From NCBI GenBank assembly GCA_029257335.1, contig JARIBV010000068.1, positions 55,998-119,997 on the forward strand: a DNA stretch of 64,000 nt, given 5' to 3'. This document shows positions 57,733-64,000 of the stretch, piece after piece. The stretch comes from Faecousia sp. GTDB taxonomy: Bacteria; Bacillota; Clostridia; Oscillospirales; Oscillospiraceae. Position numbers and translations under genes: made by a program. Under the pieces are notes generated by a model. It was not told the DNA's origin. It saw nothing but the letters and a program-made list of their open reading frames with translations, and searched no databases. Each line of letters begins with the position of its first letter. Positions within the stretch are counted from its first letter, which is position 1.

Positions 57733-58818
57733 TTACTTTTTCACCAGGTACTTTCTCATATCCAGGGCGCAGGCCACCAGAATGATGAGGCCCTTGATAA
57801 TATACTGTGTATTGGCATCAATGCCCAGCATATTGAGGGCAACAAAGATGATACGCAGAATGAATACGCCCAGGACGATCCCGCTGATCTTGCCGGTACC
57901 GCCTACAAAGGAGACACCGCCAATGACGCAGGCTGCAATGGCATCACATTCGGCATTGGCGCCGGTGGCCGCAGTAATGGAGCTGATTCTGGCACCCTCA
58001 ATGAAGCCGGTCAGGCCGTACATAACGCCGGCCAGAGTATGTACCAGCACGGTGGTTTTAAACACATTGACGCCGGAAACGTTGGCGGCTTCCGCATTGG
58101 AGCCAACCGCAAACATATTCTTGCCAAAGGTAGTCTTGTTCCACAGGAACCACATTCCGATCACCATAAGCACGGCATACAGCACATACCAGGGGATGGA
58201 TGCATCACCGATCTTGAACATGGTGCCGTTGACAAATTGTGTATAGCCCTTGTCCAGCTGGGAAAGGGGCTGACCATTGTTGTTATTCAGCATGAAAAAC
58301 AGAAGAATCAGGCCGTAAGTAATCAGCTGCGTGGCCAGGGTGACGATGAATGGATGGAGCTTATACTTTGCCACGAAGAAACCGTTGACCGCACCGATGA
58401 TGGCGCCCACAGCCATAACGGAAACAATGGCAATGATGATATATGCCCAGATCGGCAGCTCCGGCAGGAAGTTGAACAGTCGCTTTTGATAAGCAAAGTT
58501 CTGCAAAAATGCGGCAGAAATGGCAGCGCTGAGGCCCACCACTCGTCCGCCTGACAGGTCCGTACCTGTCAGCACAATACAGCCTGCAACACCCAAAGCA
58601 AAGGGCAGGGAGGCAGCAGCCAGAGAAATGATATTGGCAATGGAGCCGGCTTTCAGGAAATTCTCGTTGGCAATGGCCGTGTAGACAATAAAGATGATCA
58701 TAAGGATATACAGAGCATTGTTCAAAAGCCCGTCCACCCAGAAGCGGCGCTTATCCTTCTGATCCATCTGCTTATAGTTGTCACTGGTGGTTCTCAATTT
58801 TTGAATGGGGCTGACCAT
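57733..58818 (-). CDS. mglC: Galactose/methyl-galactoside ABC transporter permease
   Basis: Membrane subunit of a monosaccharide importer of the BPD_transp_2 (MglC/RbsC) type, 361 residues. About ten TM segments. Family blocks: LPFALGVAGCIVLTGTDLSGGRVVGLSA (about 91-118), VNGFFVAKYKLHPFIVTLATQ (about 163-184), and the late FAVGSNAEAANVSGVNVFKTTVLVHTLAGVMYGLTGFI and CDAIAACVIGGVSFVGGTGKI. It resembles Mgl rather than Rbs because of the IANENFL and LDKGYTQFVNGTMFK segments. The gene follows mglA by 14 bp. Confidence 0.92.
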   Translation of the reverse strand: MVSPIQKLRTTSDNYKQMDQKDKRRFWVDGLLNNALYILMIIFIVYTAIANENFLKAGSIANIISLAAASLPFALGVAGCIVLTGTDLSGGRVVGLSAAISAAFLQNFAYQKRLFNFLPELPIWAYIIIAIVSVMAVGAIIGAVNGFFVAKYKLHPFIVTLATQLITYGLILLFFMLNNNNGQPLSQLDKGYTQFVNGTMFKIGDASIPWYVLYAVLMVIGMWFLWNKTTFGKNMFAVGSNAEAANVSGVNVFKTTVLVHTLAGVMYGLTGFIEGARISSITAATGANAECDAIAACVIGGVSFVGGTGKISGIVLGVFILRIIFVALNMLGIDANTQYIIKGLIILVACALDMRKYLVKK

Positions 58819-58832
58819 GGGAAAGACCCTCC

Positions 58833-60329
58833 TTATACATATTTTGCAGCCAGGCTCATGATCTCTTCCTGACTGGTATTTTGCGCATTCACTTCACCAG
58901 CCACACGGCCGCCGGACATTACCACGATCCGGTCGCAGATTCCCAAAAGCTCCGGCATTTCGGAAGAAACCATCACAACGGTCTTTCCACTGTTTGCCAG
59001 ATCCAGAATGAGCTGGTAGATCTCATATTTTGCGCCTACATCAATGCCCCGGGTGGGCTCATCCAGAAGCAGAACCTCGGGATCTGTCAGCAGCCACCGG
59101 CCCAGAATCACCTTCTGCTGATTACCGCCGGACAGGCTGCGAATCTTGGTATCCTGGGTGGGAGTCTTGGTATGCATGGCATCAATGGACCACTGGGTAT
59201 CCTTCTTCATGGAGCTGTCACTCAGACAGACACCGCCGCGAAGATGCTTTTTAAGGCTGGAAATTACAGTATTGTCCCGGATATTCAGAATGGAGTAGAT
59301 GCCCGTGGAGCGACGCTCCTCTGTCAACAAGGCAAAGCCATTTTGGATGGATTCCCGGGAGTTTCGATTTCTGCAAACTTTACCGTCCAGCTTTACCGTG
59401 CCTTCCTTTCGGGTCATAATGCCGAAAATGCTTTCCAGCGTCTCTGTTCTGCCGCTGCCATCCAAGCCTGCCAGACCCAGGATCTCTCCTCTGCGGGCCT
59501 GAAAAGATACATCCTGCAGGTTGTTATACTGACCGGTCAGGTGCTCCACTTCCAGATACACATCTCCAGGCTTATTGGTCTTGGGAGGGAACTGGTTGGT
59601 GAGTTCACGGCCCACCATCAGACGAATAATGTCTGCCATGGAGAGCTTCTCCGTGGGCTCTGTTGCAATCCACTGGCCATCACGCATAATGGTGATTTCG
59701 TCAGAGATTCGCTTGATTTCCGCCATCTTGTGGGAGATATAAATGATGCCCACGCCCCGGTCCCGGAGCATATCAATAATTTTAAACAAGTGCTCTACTT
59801 CCTCCTCCGTCAATGACGAAGTAGGCTCATCGAACACAATCACTTTCGAATTATAAGAAACTGCCTTTGCAATTTCCACCATCTGTCTCTGAGACACCGG
59901 CATGGTGTTCATGATACGACGGGGGTCAATGTCGAGTCCCAGTTCTTCAAACACCTTTTTGGTATCCCGATACATCTTTTTTTCATCGATCATCAGGCCG
60001 GACTTGGGATATCGGCCCAGCCAGATATTATCCATTACAGAACGCTTCAGCGCCTGATTCAGCTCCTGATGCACCATGGCCACGCCATGGTCCAGAGCCT
60101 CCTTGCTATTTTTAAAGTGAATTTTCTGGTCTTCCAGGACAATGGTGCCACTGTCCATATTGTACATACCGAACAGACATTTCATCAAGGTAGACTTACC
60201 TGCTCCGTTTTCACCCATAAGTGCATGGACGGTACCACGCTTCAGCGTAAAGGAAACATTATCCAGAGCCTTCACGCCGGGAAATGTCTTGGTGACGCCT
60301 GTCATTTGCAGCAGAACTTCCTGTGACAT
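58833..60329 (-). CDS. mglA: Galactose/methyl-galactoside ABC transporter ATP-binding protein (two ABC domains)
   Basis: A 498-residue protein with two fused ABC domains. The first has a full Walker [10 protein letters not shown] (about 38-46), a Q-loop [11 protein letters not shown]-like signature [14 protein letters not shown] and Walker [17 protein letters not shown]. The second has a degenerate P-loop [13 protein letters not shown] (about 284-296) but keeps [15 protein letters not shown] (about 394-408) and [13 protein letters not shown]. This asymmetry is the family rule. ATG 60329 follows AAGGAGGAAGGAACG-like sequence. Galactose specificity is taken from the mglB partner and gene order. 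Confidence 0.94.
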   Translation of the reverse strand: MSQEVLLQMTGVTKTFPGVKALDNVSFTLKRGTVHALMGENGAGKSTLMKCLFGMYNMDSGTIVLEDQKIHFKNSKEALDHGVAMVHQELNQALKRSVMDNIWLGRYPKSGLMIDEKKMYRDTKKVFEELGLDIDPRRIMNTMPVSQRQMVEIAKAVSYNSKVIVFDEPTSSLTEEEVEHLFKIIDMLRDRGVGIIYISHKMAEIKRISDEITIMRDGQWIATEPTEKLSMADIIRLMVGRELTNQFPPKTNKPGDVYLEVEHLTGQYNNLQDVSFQARRGEILGLAGLDGSGRTETLESIFGIMTRKEGTVKLDGKVCRNRNSRESIQNGFALLTEERRSTGIYSILNIRDNTVISSLKKHLRGGVCLSDSSMKKDTQWSIDAMHTKTPTQDTKIRSLSGGNQQKVILGRWLLTDPEVLLLDEPTRGIDVGAKYEIYQLILDLANSGKTVVMVSSEMPELLGICDRIVVMSGGRVAGEVNAQNTSQEEIMSLAAKYV

Positions 60330-60358
60330 ATCGTTCCTTCCTCCTTCCTTAAACTTCC

Positions 60359-60395
60359 GAAAAAAGGGAAGCTGCCGCCAAAACGACAGCTTCCC
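60359..60395 (-). terminator. Attenuator-like hairpin between mglB and mglA
   Basis: On the minus strand GGGAAGCTGTCG pairs with GGCAGCTTCCC, followed by TTTTTT. It lies in the 95-bp gap between mglB and mglA. A partial terminator there would keep the binding protein in excess over the membrane and ATPase subunits. Confidence 0.7.
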
Positions 60396-60424
60396 AGTGC
60401 TTAGGCTTCGGTGTGGGGTGTCAA

Positions 60425-61624
60425 TTATTCAGCTTCTCCGGTGTAGGGAGCGTAAGCAACAAACAGCTTGTTGTTCAGATCTTTTGCTACGGAGTAGATG
60501 TCGCCCTTTTCAGCAGCGGCAGCAACTGCCTCAGGCATCGCCTTGCCTTCTCCCAGAGCCAGAGCGGTAGAAGCAATGGCGGAAGCCATGCCCTTTGCAT
60601 CCTGCTTGACGGTGCCGGTCATCTTGCCCTGTGCAATCAGAGCCTGTGCAGAATCGGTTGCGTCAACGCCGAACACGGGGATGGTCTTGGTGCCTTCGCC
60701 GTTGTTGTAACCGGCCACATTCAGAGCAGAGATGCAGCCTTCTGCCATGTTGTCGTTGTTGCAGATGATGAGCTCGATCATGTTCTTGTTGGTCTCGTTG
60801 TACTGTGCCAGGTTGGTGTTCATGTACTCCATGGCAGCGCTTGCAGACCATGCGCCGGCCATATCCACCTGATAGCCGGTGGTGTTCTTGGAATCGAAGT
60901 ACTGCATAGCGGGCTTGCCGGCCCCAGTCAGAATTGCATTTGCATCCTCAACGCCATACTGGGTACGGTAGATGGCCTCGGGGTTGGACTCGTCGCCCTT
61001 GAACATTGCGTAAGAGATCACCCCGTCGCCGTTGAGATCGATAGCATTATAGTTCTCCAGAACATACTCGCCAACCAGCTTGCCCTGCAGGTGGCCTGCC
61101 TCGGGAGCATCGGTGCCGATGAAGCAGATGTTCTTATAGGCACCCAGAACGGTACCGGCTGCATCCTCGTCCTCAATGGCACGGTTAAAGAAGATAACGG
61201 GCACATCTCCGGCAATCTCCATGATGGCCTTAGCGGTATCGGAAGAGTTGGAAGTAACCATGTTGACAATCAGCAGGTTGTAGCCGTCAGTAACAGCAGT
61301 CTGAATCTGCTCGTTCTGTGTGGCCTGGACATTGTTGCCGTCAAAGTCACGGTAAGTAACGCCGGCACTTTCCAGCTCTGCATCCAGAGCGGAACGGACG
61401 CTGGAAATATATACATCGGCGTAGCTGTAATAGAAAACGCCAACATTCAGATTGGTGGCCTGGGTGGTGCCGCTCCCCTCGGTATTCTCGCTGCCCTTGG
61501 TTTCCCCGGTGGACTGGGTTGTATTCTTGGTGCTTTCGTCGGTGCCATTTTTCCCTTCACCGCAGCCCGCAAACAGGCAGGCAATCAACGTAAAGGAAAG
61601 AAGCAGTGCAATGAGTTTCTTCAT
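60425..61624 (-). CDS. mglB: Galactose/methyl-galactoside ABC transporter substrate-binding lipoprotein
   Basis: A 399-residue periplasmic-binding type I protein that captures galactose or a related sugar. The signal peptide ends LFAGC (lipidated Cys21), then a Ser/Thr/Glu linker to about 50. The core begins [27 protein letters not shown] (about 55-80) and contains [63 protein letters not shown] and [14 protein letters not shown], all typical of MglB. The start is the ATG at 61624 after GGAGGA, five codons inside a longer open frame. Specificity is inferred. Confidence 0.92.
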   Translation of the reverse strand: MKKLIALLLSFTLIACLFAGCGEGKNGTDESTKNTTQSTGETKGSENTEGSGTTQATNLNVGVFYYSYADVYISSVRSALDAELESAGVTYRDFDGNNVQATQNEQIQTAVTDGYNLLIVNMVTSNSSDTAKAIMEIAGDVPVIFFNRAIEDEDAAGTVLGAYKNICFIGTDAPEAGHLQGKLVGEYVLENYNAIDLNGDGVISYAMFKGDESNPEAIYRTQYGVEDANAILTGAGKPAMQYFDSKNTTGYQVDMAGAWSASAAMEYMNTNLAQYNETNKNMIELIICNNDNMAEGCISALNVAGYNNGEGTKTIPVFGVDATDSAQALIAQGKMTGTVKQDAKGMASAIASTALALGEGKAMPEAVAAAAEKGDIYSVAKDLNNKLFVAYAPYTGEAE

Positions 61625-61801
61625 TTTGAGTTCCTCCAATTTATAATCTTGCGGGGGCTCCCTTGGCTCCCCTCAGTGATTACAATTTTATCAGGAATCA
61701 AGAAAAACTCCATTGATTATCTTTAGATATTAGTTAAAATTTTTACTCATTTCCACTATGTATATAAAAATTTTCCTCATAAAATTATGCATATTGCACA
61801 A

Positions 61802-62764
61802 TTACCAAAAAGGAAACAGTACCTTTTGACTTTCTGTGGTAAACATATTATCCTTTGTCACCACGGTCGTGGAGGTGTTGATCAGGGTCTCCGGGGAATA
61901 GAGTTTGCCTTGCAATATCTTGTATGCTGCCTCTACGCCCAGATAGCCCATGGCATAGGGGTTCTGAACCAGCAATGCCGAAACCTCTCCGGTCTGGAGG
62001 TAGTCAATGCATTGCACATGGGCATCGAACCCGATCAGATGCACCTGGTCTTCCAGATCACAGACATCCACAGCCCGGGCCGCTCCCACTGCCAGAGGCT
62101 CATTGAGGGCCAGCAGAACATTCAGATCCGGATGCTTTTGCAGCAGAATTTCGGTTTGGGCCCGGGCCGCTTCCGGAGAAGTCAGCACATTGACCGTGAC
62201 GATCTGTTCCACTCTGGGATCTTTCTCCAGCACCTCCCGCAGGCCTGTTTCCCGCTCCTCTCCATTTCGGCTCACCACAGAATAATTGATAATACCGATC
62301 CGAAGCTTTGGCTCTTCCAGGTCGAGAACCGCCTCCGCGGCCATGTGTCCGGCCTCGATATTGTCCGTTCCAACCCGAACGGATACCGCCCGAGAGTCCA
62401 CATCACTGTCAATGACTACAATCTTCACCCCTTTGGAAGCTGCGTAGTCAATGGCCTTGGCATTTTCTTCGTAACTGATGGCGGAAAAAACAATGGCATC
62501 TGCTCCCTGGGCCACGGCTTCCTCTATATAATGGTTCTGTGCCATAAAATCTTCTTCTGTCTCAGGCCCCCGAATGGTCAGGGCCAGGTTATACTCTGCC
62601 TTTGCGGCGTTGGCCCCTGCAAAAGAGGCCTTCCAGAACTCGGACTCTGTGGATTTTGCAATGAGCCACACAGAAGGCCGCTCCTTGCTGTCGCTGTCGG
62701 CGCAGCCGTTCAGACACAAAAGACTGCACAACAGCAATACCAGAAGCCCTTTAAATCTTTTCAT
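61802..62764 (-). CDS. Second sugar-binding lipoprotein, likely sensor partner of the kinase
   Basis: A 320-residue periplasmic-binding type I lipoprotein. The lipobox is CLNGC (lipidated Cys21). The core has WLIAKSTESEFWKASFAGANAAKAEY (about 33-58), VAQGADAIVFSAISYEENAKAIDYAASKGVKIVVIDSDV, GTDNIEAGHMAAEAV, LALNEPLAVGAARAV and VHLIGFDA, as in RbsB/YtfQ/MglB-like sugar-binding proteins. It has no own permease; its ATG at 62764 (after GGGAGG) overlaps the upstream kinase by 14 bp. This is the order of SBP-plus-kinase sensor units such as XylFII-LytS, so signalling rather than uptake is the preferred role (inference). Confidence 0.85.
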   Translation of the reverse strand: MKRFKGLLVLLLCSLLCLNGCADSDSKERPSVWLIAKSTESEFWKASFAGANAAKAEYNLALTIRGPETEEDFMAQNHYIEEAVAQGADAIVFSAISYEENAKAIDYAASKGVKIVVIDSDVDSRAVSVRVGTDNIEAGHMAAEAVLDLEEPKLRIGIINYSVVSRNGEERETGLREVLEKDPRVEQIVTVNVLTSPEAARAQTEILLQKHPDLNVLLALNEPLAVGAARAVDVCDLEDQVHLIGFDAHVQCIDYLQTGEVSALLVQNPYAMGYLGVEAAYKILQGKLYSPETLINTSTTVVTKDNMFTTESQKVLFPFW

Positions 62765-64000
62765 ACTGCGCTGCCTCCCGGACCTTTGGCATTCGGATGT
62801 AGACTCTGGTTCCCTCGTCGGGAGCACTGTCGATGGTAATGCCGTATGAATTGCCAAAGTAAATTTTCAGACGGTCATTGACATTCTTAATGCCGATGCC
62901 CGTGTGGTCGCTGCGCTCCTTGGACAAAATGGCCTGCACCGTCTCCGGCTCCATTCCGGCTCCGTTGTCCTCCACTAAAAACAGCAGGTCCTCTCCCTCC
63001 TCTTTCAGGCTGATGACGATTTCTCCCTCCTCTACCAGACCGTTAATGCCATGATAGATCGCATTTTCGATGATGGGCTGCAAAGTAATCTTGTTGCACA
63101 GGTAGTCCAGGCAGCTTTCCTCCACATCAAAGCGATAGGAAAACTGGTTTTTATATCGGTACGCCTGAATTTCCAGATAACTCTGCGCATGCATCAGCTC
63201 ACTGCGAATGGGAATCAGCTCATGTCCCCGGCTGATACTGATACGAAAAAGTCTGGCCAGGGCATTCACCATCTTCACTGCGTCCCCGGTTTTCCCCCGT
63301 TCGCACATCCAGGAAATGGAATCCAGGGTATTATAAAGAAAATGGGGATTGATCTGGGCCTGCAGCGCCTTTAATTCCGTTTTTCGCAGGTTGATTTCTT
63401 CGCTTCTCACCTGTTCCATCAGTTTTTGGATTCTTCCCACCATATGATGGAAGGAATCTGACAGGGCCACAATTTCTCTGGCGCCTCCTACAGGCTGATA
63501 AACAAAATGATCCGCATCCGCCTCAAACTGGCCCATGGCACCAGACAGCTCCCGGACGGGTCTGGAAAGCGCCCGGGAGAGAAAAAAGCCGATCAAAAGA
63601 GCAAACAGCGCAATCAGTACCGCTGTTACCCCCATAATTTCCGATATATCCCGAACACTGTCATCAATCAGCTCATCCACAAAACTCACACCTACCACAC
63701 GCCACCTGCAGTTATTCAGGCTCCGCACGGTGTAAATGACATTTTCCTTTACCATGCTGCCATCCATTTGCCGGGCAATAAACTCCGTATCTTCCGTTTT
63801 CAGGCTGGAATAAATCAGCTGCTGCTGCGGGTGATAGATCATATTTCCCTTTTCATCCATCAGAAAGCAGTAGCCATGCTGCCCGATTCCCACCCCACTG
63901 ATATACTCGGAAATACTGCTGAAGCTGATGTCCAGCCCGATCCATCGGTTCTTTTCTTGCAGGGGAGCGGTCATGGTGACCACCCAGGGATATTCCCCTT
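62751..64000 (-). CDS. LytS/YesM-type sensor histidine kinase (N-terminus beyond the window)
   Basis: The C-terminal 416 or so residues of a membrane kinase; it is open to the window's right edge. Part of an extracellular Cache-like sensor domain (GQHGYCFLMDEKGNMIYHPQQ) is followed by a TM (ITAVLIALFALLIGFFLSRAL-like segment near ISEIMGVTAVLIALFALLIGFFLS), a HAMP-like linker and the His_kinase domain: INPHFLYNTLDSISWM (phospho-histidine) and an HATPase_c with LLFLVEDNGAGM, TGIGIKNVNDRLKIYFG and EGTRVYIRMPKV. It overlaps the sugar-binding gene. A response regulator (YesN-like) would be expected upstream, outside the window. Confidence 0.9.
   Translation of the reverse strand, partial: GEYPWVVTMTAPLQEKNRWIGLDISFSSISEYISGVGIGQHGYCFLMDEKGNMIYHPQQQLIYSSLKTEDTEFIARQMDGSMVKENVIYTVRSLNNCRWRVVGVSFVDELIDDSVRDISEIMGVTAVLIALFALLIGFFLSRALSRPVRELSGAMGQFEADADHFVYQPVGGAREIVALSDSFHHMVGRIQKLMEQVRSEEINLRKTELKALQAQINPHFLYNTLDSISWMCERGKTGDAVKMVNALARLFRISISRGHELIPIRSELMHAQSYLEIQAYRYKNQFSYRFDVEESCLDYLCNKITLQPIIENAIYHGINGLVEEGEIVISLKEEGEDLLFLVEDNGAGMEPETVQAILSKERSDHTGIGIKNVNDRLKIYFGNSYGITIDSAPDEGTRVYIRMPKVREAAQYEKI

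Noticed and set aside
1-64000. CRISPR arrays, prophage and insertion-sequence transposases
   Set aside because: No regularly spaced direct repeats and no transposase, integrase or phage structural gene motifs were seen on either strand.

Overview
The window looks like a chromosomal segment of a moderately GC-rich Gram-positive gut-type clostridium, most likely of the Oscillospiraceae/Ruminococcaceae. The evidence is a SpoIIE-type sporulation phosphatase, a large bacterial SRP RNA in the order SRP RNA-dnaX-ybaB-recR known from Bacillus, lipoboxes on every secreted solute-binding protein, sigma-A-like promoters (TTGACA-17-TATAAT and variants), AGGAGG ribosome sites, and GlmS, LCP and Fem-type cell-wall genes. 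No phage, transposase, plasmid gene or CRISPR array was seen, so this is core chromosome with a few elaborated loci.

Layout. 1-9.4 kb: end of a DUF2461 gene, folA-thyA, tRNA-Leu, a methyltransferase, tRNA-Val, a lipoprotein, a small alarmone synthetase, a HIT protein with a CofE-like ligase, pyroglutamyl peptidase, prfC and a small membrane protein. 9.4-20 kb: a Fem transferase / alanine racemase-like / M3 peptidase lipoprotein operon, a DEAD-box helicase with a TrmH-type methyltransferase, glmS and spoIIE. 20-28.7 kb: a complete oligopeptide importer operon (oppA-B-C-D-F plus a small membrane protein). 29.2-32 kb: a decayed GH38 alpha-mannosidase. 32-39.7 kb: a P-loop protein, pgi, ROK glucokinase, a thioredoxin-reductase-like gene, recG, a BofC-like small protein, a DUF1292 gene, a probable 6S RNA and free-methionine-R-sulfoxide reductase. 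39.9-42.3 kb: a polar amino acid ABC importer. 42.4-48.6 kb: recR-ybaB-dnaX-SRP RNA, acpP, rsmG, a DUF3810 metalloprotease and tcdA. 48.6-57.5 kb: a PrsA-like foldase, nudC, gluQ, a ProX-type deacylase, an LCP enzyme, an AI-2E family permease and typA. 57.7-64 kb: mglC-mglA-mglB, then a second sugar-binding lipoprotein overlapping a LytS/YesM-type sensor kinase that runs off the window.

The most unusual locus is the opp operon. Four of its five canonical subunits are enlarged. OppC carries a seven-repeat RCC1-like beta-propeller of about 300 residues in its first extracytoplasmic loop. OppF carries a charged insertion of about 185 residues, probably coiled coil, between Walker A and the Q-loop. 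OppB has an enlarged first loop. OppA is about 200 residues longer than usual. A small one-TM protein ends the operon. This suggests a peptide importer with added structural domains on both sides of the membrane.

Secondary points of interest are a GH38 gene with at least four indels, a sugar-binding-protein/LytS-type kinase pair beside mglBAC that resembles the XylFII-LytS sensing arrangement, a CofE-family gene in an organism not expected to make F420, and a 145-bp inverted-repeat element at the end of the opp operon.
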